Positions 32,801-43,696 of a DNA stretch of 64,000 bases are shown piece after piece. Origin of the DNA: Oreohelix idahoensis (lineage: Eukaryota > Mollusca > Gastropoda > Stylommatophora > Oreohelicidae); the NCBI GenBank assembly GCA_024509875.1, contig JAMPIV010013724.1, positions 302,211 to 366,210 of the forward strand, written 5' to 3'. Every line of letters begins with the position of its first letter. The stretch's first letter is position 1. Below the pieces are notes generated by a model. It ran no database searches and was not told the origin of the DNA. It saw only the letters and a list, made by a program, of their open reading frames with translations. The position numbers and the translations under genes were made by a program.

Positions 32801-33066
32801 GAACAGTCCCAATTAAGATGGTTTGGCCATGTCTGCAGAATGGGAGAAGATCGGATACCACGACAAGCATGGGAAACAAAGAGCCAAGGATCCAGACCCC
32901 GAGGACGACCCAGAGTCCACTGGGAGGACAACATTAGACAATCTTTGAAGGATCGAGGACTAGAATGGAACCAGGCCAGGAGGAAGACAACCGATAGGAT
33001 AGTCTGGCGCTCTCTCTTCCAAACCTCTACACCTCACGGTAGAAGGGGAACGACTAAGTAAGTAAG
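29899..33066 (+). mobile_element. Full-length RTE-type LINE with 12-bp target duplication
   Basis: The unit is 3168 bp, the usual full length of RTE elements, and is bounded by the perfect 12-bp duplication TTTCTTAAATAA at 29887-29898 and 33067-33078. It consists of a 127-bp GC-rich leader, one ORF to 33061, essentially no 3' UTR, and a (TAAG)n tail whose first unit contains the stop codon. A tail that overlaps the stop, with short tandem repeats instead of poly-A, is typical of RTE. The intact ORF and perfect duplication make it the best candidate for a recently active element in the window. Confidence 0.93.
30026..33061 (+). CDS. RTE-type LINE endonuclease/reverse transcriptase
   Basis: A single 1011-codon protein that would nick the target and copy its own RNA by target-primed reverse transcription in the nucleus. 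The N-terminus (about 27-265) is an apurinic-type endonuclease: TWNTRS with Asn31, a TTET motif with Glu58, VYGPN at 128-132, GDFNARVGN with Asp163 and Asn165, and GSDHY with Asp258-His259. The RT (about 500-790) shows GKAAGHDGI, NHRGISLLSVPGK, CGFRANRST, FIDLEKAFDRV with Asp645, GVRQGDILSP at 701 and FADD at 748-751. The end carries the RTE-style QLRWFGHVCRM (about 929), RPRGRPRVHWED and a WR motif. No stop or frame break is present, so it may be functional. The Met at 30026 is the first in frame. RTE assignment rests on domain order, size and tail. Confidence 0.93.
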   Translation: MITSNTREKTGLILKATNWNGLRTTTYGTWNTRSINGKEEELVEEMRKAKLEILATTETKKKGQGVMDLNGNTLLYSGVPISERAKGGVGCIVAQNQKDSIKGWNFVSERIMVVKLKEGETIVNLVIVYGPNEDERAEVKEEFFELLQRTVDDCLDEVIMLGDFNARVGNDHARWGGVIGRYGEDTLNDNGKRLLRFCSEQNLIITNTKFPHKRIHAYARCEPTKNEKSVIDYAIVRRSSFKYVRDARVWRGPEIGSDHYLLTIKRTTERVAQPRNCSTSRKKRNNRAGEMSIRTYKLREPEIKTRYQGLIAALVSNTEEQPDDLETLWIKFKDIIKTAAAEACGEVRLGNQRKRTPWWTEEVKEKIREKKMAWKQYLGAKNTTGQMEKYREYVTLRTEVKNKVLAAKQKSWEEFGEKLEKDAQENQKLFYKTLKNMRKEKQCPLKFIKDKQGKLLTAPKEVMERWKEYFSELLDGEQGKTSEMITTSTEEETNGDEDDIKMEELKAALEKIKMGKAAGHDGITPEMVKYMGASGDLLLLRVLQAAWCNKTIPKDWEIAIITPIFKKGDNRQCGNHRGISLLSVPGKIYSRILEQRLRRLAEPQLDEVQCGFRANRSTQDLIFTLRQLSEKALEYKSEIHLCFIDLEKAFDRVPWSKLWDCLARKNIPAPLIHAIQSFYKSCRNYVRTANHKSEEFRTTTGVRQGDILSPYLFILLMDDVIKACKERTRKYSVGYWKMRQVYISELAFADDVALIAKSEAHLQSNLQVWKEELEKRGMVISSSKTISMVISREERRHQIKLGEQVLEQVDHFKYLGAIIDRKGGIKEELATRKAAAGRLFQAINRGFLSKREVGKKTKMAVYRSTYVPVLTYGCESWAMTTTHKSQIQTSEMRYLRKVVEVTRRDMVRNQTIRQGLKSYPLQTQVEQSQLRWFGHVCRMGEDRIPRQAWETKSQGSRPRGRPRVHWEDNIRQSLKDRGLEWNQARRKTTDRIVWRSLFQTSTPHGRRGTTK

Positions 33067-33078
33067 TTTCTTAAATAA

Positions 33079-34349
33079 CTGACACAATATTTGTTTGTCT
33101 CCTTTGCCGGCTGGGCTGAAGAAGTTAACTTGTTTATCTATCAATAGCTGTCAACTGCCTGCGCCTTGCTTCAACAACAAGTCTGGCGACCAACAGCAAA
33201 TCAAATGTTGACTCAATCTCACTGTCCCATCTGGCGACTCGATTACTGTCCACAATCAAATGATGAGTGACGTGCGGTCAAACCTAAACGTGTGTTGTGT
33301 GACGAGGTGCGACCTACTCAGAATTAAATTATAGCAATAGATGACAGCGTAAAAGTATGATAATGCACGAATTAAGAGAAAAAAAGGCAAGGGTCGAATA
33401 TGTCCTGACCGAGAGGAGTGCAGGAAGAAAATAGGACGAAAGAATGGACGTTTATTTCGTCACAAACGGGTCACGACAGATTGGGATACCATCTATTCAA
33501 CAATCTAACGAAATGAACTGTGGCACCGATAAAATGACTACTGAACATCTGCCTCAAAGGTCTCCAAGGTGTGAGGAACAAAGAAAGCGCATATGGCCGG
33601 CACCAGTACCAATCCTGGAAAATAAACTCTATGGAGAGTCTTAAGCTGACCACTGCTTTCTGTGAACTTTATCAACTTGACGTCTGAGAGTGTGCACAGA
33701 AGAAGAAAAAGAAAGGGGAAAATCCGAAATGATTTGAAATGACTTTGTTCAAGTATCATTCTAGCTTTAGAGTCAAACATCATTCTAGCTTTAGAGTCAA
33801 ACATAAATCGCGGAAGCACAACGATAAAAAACAAAGTCAATGTGAAAACTTGCAGTCTTTTTGTCCAAATTTGGCTGAGTAGCTTAATTTTCTAAGCCTA
33901 TTGAATCAAATGGAAAATGGAAGATTCACTCAGAGTGTACCGGGGAGTCCGGAAATGCCAATAAATATATTTTCAGCGTCAAAATAGTTTTTTCAGGGAT
34001 TGTTTTTATGAAATTTTTACTCAGTATCATGTAAGGTCTAATAATCCAATTTGCCACACTTTTGTTACAAATTCGCCACATGTGTGGTTTGGAGAACGTA
34101 TAGCCTCCCCTGATCTAGGTAATCTGTTGAAACTTAATTGGTTGAAACTGCTACATTTCTCAGACAATACATCATTTTCTAAATGCTTTAACCACTAAAT
34201 TTTCACTGGTTACTTTCATCCTGCCACGCTTTCAAGCATCTTTATAATGTCTTTAGCTGCAAACACAGTAAAACGGCAACATGTATTCGTCTATTTAAAA
34301 AGGTGATTTCCTACTTTTTTTTTTTTTAACCGAAAAAAAAAATGGTGGG
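33079..34349. other. No gene seen; 24-bp tandem duplication at 33756-33803
   Basis: TCATTCTAGCTTTAGAGTCA... (24 bp) occurs twice at 33756-33803. Short ORFs around it have no domains. Confidence 0.5.
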
Positions 34350-34630
34350 GGTGTTCAAAGTGGCTAAGACGTATGGCATAGACCTCTATTTCTAACGGTA
34401 CTGGGTTCTGTTCCCAGTACAGGGAATATATTTGATGGACATTTTTTCAGAGCCAGTGGGTCCAAGTAATGTCATACTTCCCCCTGATCTCCTGGGTAGT
34501 AAGATCGGGGATGCCTAGTCTTCTTGGATAAGGGCGAAAAAATAGAAGGTGCCGTGTGCAAGTTGCGCACGTTAAAAATCCCTTAGCAGTTGGAAATCGT
34601 AAAGAGTAAACCATACGGCCGCTGCCCTGG
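34350..34630 (+). repeat. tRNA-derived SINE (family 3)
   Basis: Head GTGGCTAAGACGTATGGC (box A) and CTGGGTTCTGTTCCCAG (box B), followed by a body with GTGCCGTGTGCAAG, CACGTTAAAAATCCCTTAG, GTTGGAAA and GCTGCCCTGGCAAAATTTAC. The body reads like widespread invertebrate SINE bodies, but I cannot name the family from memory with certainty. Confidence 0.68.
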
Positions 34631-34820
34631 CAAAATTTACAAAATTAAGAAAACCTACCCGCCTCAGAAATATTTATAGAATGTATGATTCCTATAACAA
34701 CACGTTGGGATCCTCGTCGGTGCTATGGAGTTCGTGCACTGGGCTGAGATCCTCGTGTGATCTAAGGGATAAGATAGTGTGCAATGAAGATGGTCCTTAA
34801 ACTAACCAACCCAAACAACC

Positions 34821-34823
<3 letters not shown>

Positions 34824-34869
<46 letters not shown>

Positions 34870-34916
34870 TGTGTGTGTCTGTGTGTGTGTCTGTGTGTGT
34901 ATGTGTGTGTGTGTGC

Positions 34917-34978
<62 letters not shown>
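34824..34978. repeat. (GA)n(GT)n(GA)n compound microsatellite
   Basis: GA run, GT run with interruptions, then a second GA run. It abuts the truncated LINE downstream. Long frames through it are artefacts. Confidence 0.97.
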
Positions 34979-34980
<2 letters not shown>

Positions 34981-35039
34981 ATATACTTTTCCATAAATTC
35001 CCGCAAGGCAGCGGTGGTTTGAAGTCAGAGTTCCTTCTC

Positions 35040-37745
35040 TTAGATGAGCTGCCAACCAAGGATCACGAGCCCTATCTTCTCAGGTCTGTGCTCTCCACGC
35101 GCTCGTACCATAGTGCAGACTTTGATCCAGATCACTCCTTGGTTTGCTGTAAAATCAGAGCACAACCAAGAAAACTCTATCGTGTCAGACATGAAGGGAA
35201 ACCACGCATTGATACCAGCACGATGTCAGACCCTGTCATAATCGCTCAATTTACTGCGACCACCTTTGGTAAGAAAACAGCGAAGTCAAATGACTGGTTC
35301 GATGCTTCATCAGATGTGATGACACCTGTCATTGAAGCTAAGCGCAGTGCTGCGAATGAATACAAACGTTCACCGAGTGCTAGAACCCTACATATCCTGA
35401 AGGCTACGAGAAGCAAAGTTCAACAAATTGCTCGACGCTGTGCAAATGACTATTGGCTCCAGCTCAGTGAGAGCATCCAGACCGCAGCGCAAAAAGGCAA
35501 CATTAAACAAATGTATGACGGTATAAAGAAAGCCTTTGGTCCCCAAAAAAGCAAGACGGCACCGCTAAAAACCATCAACGGAGAGAAGCTAACCGATAAG
35601 GGTAAGCAGATGGAGAGGTGGGTCGAGCACTACTCTGAGCTTTACGCTAGAGAAAATACCGTTACGCCTGCAACCCTTGATGCTGTCAAATGCCTGCCAA
35701 CTATGGAGGAGCTGGATGCCGAACCACATTAGAGGAACTCAGCAAGGCCATTGATAGCTTGGCCTCTGGCAAAGCACCAGGCAGTGGTGGGTTCCTCCTG
35801 ATTTAATCAAATGCAAGGAGCCGCGCTAGCGAAATGGTTACCACACCGCTCTAACGACCGGGTGATGCAGGATCAAACCCGGGCGACGGCATTTGAGGAT
35901 TTTTCGTCGACCGGGATTTGGACTGGATTAACTCGAAACCTGGAGAGGACATTTGAAGGAGTGTTGTCGACCAGGGATTGGCGGCTCCTGAGCCGACTCA
36001 GCTCTAATGGGTACCTCCGAAATCGGCGAGTATTTGCCTGAATGGCGAGGGACACCTGTCTCTGTACAAGAAAAAGGGATACTCACGTAAAATCAATGTC
36101 AGGTTAGACATTAATAATAACCTGAGATTTCGCCTCGAGTATTAGCGGGCGTACGAAAAAAAAAATTGCTGTAAGAGCACGCTATTACATCCCCTGCATA
36201 GGGTGCTGTGCCAGTGCTGGGAAGAGACAACTATTCCTCAAGACATGCGAGATGCCAAGATTGTAACACTATATAAAAATAAAGGAGACAGAAGTGATTG
36301 CAATAACTACAGAGGCATCTCTCTCCTTAGTATTGTTGGTAAGGTTTTTTTGCCAGAGTCATCTTAATGCGACTACATAAGTTAGCTGAGCGCATATATC
36401 CAGAGTCACAGTGTGGATTCCGAGCTGGTAGATCAACAACAGACATGATCTTTTATATATCGCCTTTATAGACCTCAAAAAAGCATTTGACCTGGTTAGT
36501 AGGGATGGACTCTTCAAAATCCTCCTGAAAATAGGCTGCCCTGCTAAATTGCTGGAAATGATAAAGTCATTCCATGACGACATGAAGGGAACAGTCCAAT
36601 ATGCTGGAAGCACATCACAACCCTTTGACATACTAAGTGGCGTTAAACAAGGCTGTGTTCTGGCTCCGACCCTCTTCGGGATCTTCTTTGCCGTACTCCT
36701 GAAACATGCATTCAGAGATGCAGCTGAAGGAATATGCCTTCACACTAGGTCAAATGGCCGTTTGTTTACTCTTTCAAGGCTGAAGGCAAAAACAACAATC
36801 CGAAGGGTCACCATAAGGGACTTGTTGTTCGCTGATGACGCTGCAGTCGTCACTAAAAGCCAACAGGAGCTTCAGGGCTTGATGAATCGCTTCACCCATG
36901 CATGCAAGGACTTTGGCCTCACAAAAAGTCTAAAGAAAACGAATGTGCTGAGTCAGGATGCTGGTGCTACACCAGTTATCACTATCGATAACTATGAATT
37001 GGCAGAGGTGCACCACTTCACATACCTGGGGTCTACCATCAATGACAAACTCTCACTGGACACATAAATTGACAGCCGCATTGGCAAAACTGTAGCTACC
37101 TTTGCCCGCCTCACATCGCGTGTTTGGGGAAACTCACAACGAAGACCAAGGCTGCGGTATATAACGCCTGCGTCACCAGCACTCTCCTATATGGCAGCGA
37201 GACTTGGACAACCTGTGCCAAGCAAGAAAGAAGGCTCAATACCTTCCATTTACGGTGTCTACGCCACATCCTTGGCGTCTCGTGGAAAAATAATGTGACA
37301 AATGTCGAGGTGTTGTCACGTGCTGGCCTTCAAAGCATGTATACACTGCTTAGACAGCGCAGACTACGCTGGCTTGGCCATGTCCGCCGCATGGAAGATG
37401 GTCGCATCCCGAAAGATATCTTCTACCGGCAACTAGCAGATGGCAAAATGAACAGTTGGACGGCCGCAGCTGAGGTTCAAAGATGTGTGCAAGAGAGACA
37501 TGAGGGCACTGGACATAAATCCAGCAACGTGGGAGGATGAAGCTGCCGATCGCACCAAGTGGCGATGTTATTTACGGTGCCACCTCAGATTGGGCGAAAA
37601 GAAGCTCACACAACAAGCCGAAGAGAGGAGAAAACGTCGAAAGGGGAGCATCAGGAAAATAAGCAGCTGAGCGCTGTCACCTCAGGGGCGCATTCCCATA
37701 GTCAGTTATGACTGAAGGGGCTATTATTATTATTATTATTAATCA
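35040..37745 (+). pseudogene. LINE (endonuclease end, RT, C-terminus), broken and SINE-interrupted
   Basis: Begins at the end of an endonuclease (SADFDPDHSLVC) and continues through the linker (KGNIKQMYDGIKKAFGPQ, MERWVEHYSELY) to GKAPGS. A SINE interrupts it at 35815-36163. The RT then resumes: CQCWEETTIPQDMRDAKIVT, NNYRGISLLSIVGK, SQCGFRAGRSTTDM, AFIDLKKAFDLV, GVKQGCVLAPTLFGIFF and FADDAAVV near 36828. A stop (37067) and frame changes separate this from the C-terminal part at 37124-37680: YGSETWTTC, LRWLGHVRRMEDGRIP and an RTKWR motif. The tail is (ATT)n at 37722-37742. It is 5'-truncated next to the microsatellite. APE-type LINE; clade not decided. Confidence 0.85.
35815..36163 (+). repeat. 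tRNA-derived SINE inside LINE RT
   Basis: Starts GGAGCCGCGCTAGCGAAATG at about 35817, with GTTACCACACCGCTCTAACG and GGATCAAACCCGGGCG as box-B-like sequence, and ends in an A run near 36155. The first bases match the SINE at 18063 but the bodies differ. LINE coding sequence continues on both sides (AATCAAATGC before, TTGCTGTAAGAGCACGC after), which proves insertion. Confidence 0.8.
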
Positions 37746-37847
37746 TATACTTTAAGTGTAATATTCTTCTACAACCGTTCCTAGTTAGAATGACATTAAA
37801 AAAAAGAAATTTAAAAAATTAAATTCACGTAAAACTGTAAAAACGTG

Positions 37848-38070
37848 GATGGTTAGAGCTCTTTCTTCTCACGGCAAAGTTACCAGGTTAGAAATCTGGT
37901 AGTTCACGCTCCAGTCTACCCTACTGTGAACGGGTACCTGACTCTGCTCATCAATTAGGCAAAGCAATGACAGCGAGGAAGGGAACCAGTCGTCCCCACC
38001 TCATAAGGCTGAGACTTAAGATAGTGATATATCTGACGCTTGTCTCCCCTACAGCAGTATCTACTATGGG
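37848..38070 (+). repeat. tRNA-derived SINE (family 2)
   Basis: ATGGTTAGAGCTC as box A and CCAGGTTAGAAATCTGG in the box-B position, then CTCCAGTCTACCC, GGGTACCTGACTCTGCTC, CAGCGAGGAAGGGAACC and CTACTATGGGATTACCC. The same body as at 54300-54540 and, inverted, at 11330-11553. Confidence 0.75.
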
Positions 38071-38664
38071 ATTACCCATCGTCCTCTACTGCAAAATTAA
38101 TCTTAAATTACTCGCATTCGTAGTTAACAAAAATAGTACACACTGCAGTCAACGTCAGATATTAATTGCTCGCATTTTTTGTAATAATAAAGATTAGTAA
38201 CATAAGCAAGGTTCTTATATTATATTACTAACTAGAAATAACGTTTATGGTGACATATAACACTGACTACTACAGTAGCGCCCCCTACAGTCCCCGAGGG
38301 GTCTCTGATAAGACAAAGAAAGAATATAACTACTACTCCCTTAGGCCTGTCGTACAAAGTGATTAATACAAGGTTGTGCAGGGCGCTGTCAACATCATTA
38401 TGTGACAACACATGTCTGCAGAAACCACATTTGTAAGAGGTGGTGACTGCTTGGTGGAGACTTCCTGCAAGCGAAACAGCTACAGTGGTGATTTCGTGCT
38501 CCATAACGAGCGCAAAGGAACATGATGATGATTATAGAAGACTTTCTTTGTTGTGGCTAGGCATTGCCTATCACATGCTCCGGACTGAGAATAGATGTAA
38601 CATTATCAGCCACCAGATACTGCGTAATTACAACTATGTACAGAGGTCCTTGCAACCACAGCAG
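38071..38664. other. No gene seen
   Basis: Unassigned. Short ORFs without domains. Confidence 0.35.
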
Positions 38665-38850
38665 TAAATAATAAAAATAAATAATATTGCAGGCACTCGT
38701 AAGAAATAAATAAGTAGAAAACGATACAAGAGAAGTGTAACAGAATTGATAGGATTTCCGGGAAATCGAACCTAAGACTATCGCTTCACTACGGAGGTCA
38801 TTGTCACAACAACTCCACGCAACTATGACATATATAGATTGGACCGAGAA
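38665..38850 (-). repeat. tRNA-derived SINE-like repeat (family 1)
   Basis: On the minus strand: GTAGTGAAGCGATAGTC, then TAGGTTCGATTTCCCGG (box B), then a body ending TTCTTACGAGTGCCTGCAA. Matches 10050-10240 in order and orientation. Confidence 0.62.
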
Positions 38851-39279
38851 ACGACCCATATTAACTAATACCACTGTAGTGTCAGAGATTTCTGTGCATT
38901 GTGGATCACGAACTTGAGTCTAGGGATTTTATTGCGAGCAAGACCTAGACACTTCCGGTTCTTTCACTATTTCTATCAGAGAACTCTATATTATTACTAC
39001 TGTGGTAACTAGTTATGTTTTCTTTCTGGTTCACCTCTCTGGAATAGTTAAGACTAGTGGAAAAATAAAATAAATTGAGCTAACGTTAGCAGTAATCTTG
39101 ATTCAAGGAATTAGAAAACACTGACTTTTTATTCATTGCCAAAGGAAAGGATTGCAAACAATTGAGAGCACGACTTACATCTACAACAAAACCAAGCTGA
39201 CAACAGTTTCAATCAATCAATCATTCAATTTTTAGCTCCCTAAAGCAGCACTGGCCTTTAACAAACATATGCTAAGACC
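38851..39279. other. No gene seen
   Basis: AT-rich sequence, perhaps the outer part of an older repeat shared with 10300-10480. Confidence 0.35.
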
Positions 39280-39510
39280 TTCTATCCCTTACCTTCAGCT
39301 CACGGTCTTTCTGTATCTTCCTCATCATTATCATCTCTGTCTCCATGTCTCTTCTCAATGTGTGCTTCGGTCTGCCCCTGCTTCTCTCTTTCCCTGAACA
39401 TTCCAGAACAAGCAATGTCTCGTAGCATTACCAAGACCTAAACAGGTTTCCTCAGTGTATGTCCAACCCATCGACAACAGTTCCAGTTTGCATAAGAGCT
39501 ACATTATTTC
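39280..39510 (-). pseudogene. LINE C-terminal fragment
   Basis: Minus-strand frames read RWVGHTLRKP, then ERERSRGRPKHTLRRDMETE and KIQKDRELKVRD. These are typical end-of-ORF2 phrases of RTE/I-type LINEs. Frames are broken. Confidence 0.55.
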
Positions 39511-39689
39511 TTGCCAATGTAGAGAGACAAATTCTTAGCACTGCGTTTGAGATGTAGATTTTCAGGACTTGTTCTAAGGAAACAGAAAAACATATTCATT
39601 TTTCACATCATTTTTGTCCCCAATATTTAATGGGTATAAATATCCTGACAAACCTGAGATCGATTATAATTATATATACATATATGTTT

Positions 39690-39965
39690 GCTTCAGTTGT
39701 CTGTTCTGTCACTGCTGTGATTCTGGCTTCTGTTACTTCATCTTCAAGCTTTTGCAGTTCTTCAGTCCAGTAGGGTTTGTAGTTCTTTCTTGCCCCTCTG
39801 GGAATGGTCTCGATGGCTGCTTGAAGTATTGCTCTATTAAGGCTTTCAACCATAGTTTTCATACTGTTGTTTCGCGTGTTGATTGTTTCCCAAAACCTGT
39901 CTGTCAGCACTATAAAACTGTCCCAGTCAGCTCTTTTGTAATTCCATCAGGGCAATGGTTTTACT
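39690..39965 (-). pseudogene. LINE fragment between endonuclease and RT
   Basis: The minus strand encodes WNYKRADWDSF, LTDRFWETINTRN, IPRGARKNYKPYWTEELQKLEDEVTEAR. The YKPYWTEEL..L phrase is the usual region just upstream of the RT in many APE-type LINEs. Orientation matches the C-terminal fragment at 39280-39510, so both may be pieces of one internally deleted insertion. Confidence 0.6.
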
Positions 39966-40458
39966 TACTGGGGAACATACTTGTCACGGAGTGTTTTGAG
40001 GGCGTTTTGCATGTATGAATGTTCCAATGCTCCAGCGGGAGTTTATTAGTCATTTGAGTTGTTGTGAGTTGGGTATGCTTGAGTTGTAATATTTTAGTTA
40101 CCAGCAATGTTGTGAGCATTGCTTAAGACAAGCTGTTAGCTTTAGTTATGCGTGAATAAAGCTCAGTGGAGTGTGGAAGGTTTTCACGGGTTTGGTGAAT
40201 ACGAATGAAAGGGGTCAGTCAGAGAGAGATGTGTGTTGGGTCAGTAGTGTGTTGGGTCAGTACAGAGTTGGGTCAGTAGAGAGTAGACAGTAGACAGTAG
40301 ACATCAAAGAGCATAGATAAGAGAAGGGTGGATGTCTATAGTAGTGCGCGAGTAGAGGGCCAGAGCTGTGCAGTGGATTTATAAAGTATCCTATTTTGTG
40401 GCTGCAGATATTCCGAGAATCGGAGTGATTGGAGAATACTCGGGATTTGTTATGTCTC
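39966..40458. other. Unassigned flank with minisatellite
   Basis: GTGTGTTGGGTCAGTA (16 bp) occurs three times at 40231-40278, followed by GTAGACA three times at 40283-40303. An AATAAAG lies near 40153. It might be an old LTR or regulatory sequence; I cannot show either. Confidence 0.5.
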
Positions 40459-42889
40459 TGTGACGTACGTCTAGTTTGACAAGTGAATTCTCCCTGATAT
40501 GATGGATGATTTAAAGGGACTTTTAGCTTTTCATAACATTAGAACCCCTGAACATTTGTTGTAACTTTTCGTTTGCCAGAACTCATTCCACCGGGACTCA
40601 TTTAGTAGGCGGCACGAGATCAAAGAGACGAACTGAGGGATTTTAGGGGAGACTATCGGCGCTATCAAAGACAGTAGTGGTCCCTGATACGAGACGCAGT
40701 TGCTTGCCGCTATTTTCGCGTCTCGGTGTCAATCGCAACCGAGCGAACGGGGGAAAGCGAAACGGGCAGCAGCGAGCGGATACGAAGACCAGGGGGCGGT
40801 TTCTTCTCTTGATTTGGCGGTCAGATCCCCAAAAGTTCGTGAGATCAAATAAGCTGTCAAGTTTATCATGTCCCACTCAACTTACATTCCATTTTAGCTA
40901 AATAGACCATGAAGAACTAGACACGTTATCACTCGCTGGCCAGACTTTTACAGAAGCACTAGCTTTATTGAAATCTGGTTAGAGATTTTCCCCTGGATTT
41001 TATATATGTATTTGCAGTGTTTTCTATTCTGTGCAGAGCGGTAATATATATTGTGTAAAGTGATCAGTGGTCTAGTTCAGTCATTCTATTTCAATGGATT
41101 TTGTGTTAATTTAAATCTATTAAATTAAACCATCTCAATAGTTCCAGTGGTAAATATAATGATCTATCTATTATATTATTTCAAAAGATAATAGATGCTT
41201 AAATTAACTTTTAAAGTCGCGAAGGAATTTATAATTAATAAATTCAGTTAAGTCCTAGTTTTATAGATGTGGGTTTTTAACCACTAGAATTCGCGCAGTG
41301 TTTATTAAATACATAATTAAATACTCGAGTGTATTATAGGCTTAACGGGAAATTCATCGCGCTTTAGAAGGTTATTTGTTTTCGGTATATTACATGTCTT
41401 TTTTTTCTTTCACACAGAGTGATCGTACCTGCGATCCCAGCATTAAGAAAGCAATAAAGAAATCAATCTAAGCAAGGCAAAGCATAAACAGTGTGTAGAG
41501 TTCCCCTGACGCAGAACTTGTTGAGACTGTGTAAATTTTTAATCTTTGAGGCGATTCTATGTTTGGAATTCCGCTATCTAACTTATAGCAAAGAAAGCAC
41601 ACCCAAAGACAAATTTAACGCACCATCAAACAACTTAAGTCGTAACGGGAAGAAGAACACTGGCCCGAGCTTTGTTAGTTTACTGACACAGAGAGATAAT
41701 TCATAATTTCCTGAACAGTGATGTGACTAGTTTCTCACTGGACTTAAACCATACCTCACGGATAAAGTGTACCAGCACGCGTAAGAATTTTATTATCAGC
41801 GGCATAGTCAAATAGACCACACCATCCTCACCCCGGTATCAGAGACCGTGCCCTCCCATAGAAACTGTTATTAAGAAAAGAGACACAACTACAGATTCAT
41901 TTTCCAGCGATTACGGGATCCTTTTATGTGCTGACCGCCTACCCGATAATCTGGGGCTAGAACTTGAACAAACACTCATACATTTAGTTTGAGGTGTAAC
42001 TGCTGTTGTGTTATTCTATGGAGTGCAAGATTTTTTTCACAATCGGTAAGTGAGAGCAAGATGAGTGAAGGCCTTTGCTAGCGCGTGTATGAATGACAGG
42101 AAATTAATTCTTTTTGTGTGACCATTTTGTTAACTTGCTTACCTGGTAATATATATCTTTTCTGTATACCCTACTTTGTTCCTTTAAGTGGGATAGTTGA
42201 TAATTTGTTAACTCTGTTTAAAACCACCTCCTTTCCATTTGCTTAGTAAAGGGAAGAACAGCTGGGAAGAACAGGTTTTTTTTCTATCACCTATACCTAA
42301 TTTTGTAACACCTCTTTCAGAGTAATTAACTTCACTGTTAGGTTAACGTACCTATGTCCCTGATATTATCTATCTTTGGACTGGGTTTATCTTTGTCTAA
42401 TAAGCGGGAAGGGCTTAGTCGATACCAATCTTCTTCACCCCTTCCAAACTTGTTATTTGCATTTGTGTACTTATGATAATTTATGTAATATCTGATATTT
42501 TTAGTGATTGATGTTTAAAGTGAATAAAATCACATAAACTCATTTAGTTCTGTGTGTTGGATATACCCAAAGCCCAACTTTTCCCCTTATTCGTTTAATA
42601 TAGTTTGTATCAACGTCGCCTGTGTGTGTGAAAAAAAAACACCAAATCGGTGTGCGCGCAGATGCGGGTCTGGAAAAACTGGCAACTAATTGGTTGACCA
42701 GGAGAGTGAAAGAGAAGATTGAGAGAAACGATTTGTCGTAAATAAGTCTGTCTTTACTCTCCTCCAGCTCGCTGTGAAGCAACTATTAAATCTCTACATT
42801 TTCTATCACTGAGCTTTCCATCATCATTTTTCACTCTAAACCGGACCACTATTTCTACGACTCTTTTCTCTCAAAATAAATTTACGACA
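40459..42889 (+). repeat. 5' LTR of element B
   Basis: 2431 bp, TGTGACGTACG to TTTACGACA. The other copy is 48237-50665. Related diverged LTRs lie at 7225-8935 (minus) and 56394-60089 (plus). Short ORFs such as 40643-40876 (minus) and 41491-41706 occur identically in both LTRs, but they are not kept in the diverged LTRs, so they are not called genes. Confidence 0.97.
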
Positions 42890-42894
42890 ATATT

Positions 42895-42912
42895 TGGCCG
42901 GCTCGCCGGGAT
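42895..42912 (+). promoter_or_regulatory. Primer-binding site of element B
   Basis: TGGCCGGCTCGCCGGGAT begins six bases after the LTR end. Its complement divides like a tRNA 3' end (loop remnant AT, T-stem CCCGG, seven acceptor bases, discriminator, CCA). It is close to the tRNA-Pro type TGGGGGCTCG, so tRNA-Pro is the likely primer (inference). Confidence 0.72.
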
Positions 42913-43696
42913 AATTTTGAGATACATTTGATGCACACATAATTGTGGGCTGGTTCTGGGATCTTGAGCTACAATTGAGGCAATCGCATAGCCGGGATAA
43001 AGATATTTTGAGTCTGATTTAGTTTGGGTCTAACTAGGTAGAGTGTGAATGATTTGTCTTTGTGAATTAGGGAAATAAATAAATAATTACACCCCTAGAC
43101 AAACGTTCTTTAAGTATTTGGGTTGTCCACACAGCATATTTACAGGTTGTTTTCTCTCCACAGCAGTAGAAAGTACAGATAAACAAATATATTTGCTATT
43201 ATAATTATCCTCTGGCGGAGATAATTAAATTTCTTTCTTTATAAGAGTTGCTGGGATTGCGTGATTGTTTTACAGTCACAAAGGTTTTTGAAGTTAAAAA
43301 GAGTTGAGCTTAGCTAAAGACGGATTGTTCTGATTTTGAAAAATTAAGTTAACAACGTCTCATCTCAATAATTGACTTTAGGGACGGAGTTTGTTGTCAG
43401 AGATTAAAAATTTAGGGAAATTTTTTTTTCTTTTAAATTGTTTTAATATAAATTTTTCTCGACTGTTAGTAAAAGTAGATTCTTTTCCAGTGTAACTTAC
43501 CATTTAGTGGCATAGTCGCTTGCGTTTAGAGCCTTAATTGCCAGATAATAGCAGCGATAAGTTTGCACAGTACAGGTAGGAGGTAACACAGGTAAATTTA
43601 TACTTGTGTTTTTTTTTCTCGTAGCGGTTCAGAGTTCCTCCCTTTCGCGTTGCTTCTTACTAGTTCTCTAGGCATACTTCATCTTATTCTTTAACA

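Noticed and set aside
34762..35055. ORFs of 60-100 codons on both strands over the GA/GT block, and the similar ones at 27132-27357
   Set aside because: Dinucleotide repeats are open in several frames by nature. The real LINE coding starts only after the repeat, near 35040.
40643..40901. Identical ORFs in both element B LTRs (also 41491-41706 and 42540-42782)
   Set aside because: Identity merely reflects young LTRs. The diverged LTRs at 7225-8935 and 56394-60089 do not keep these frames.
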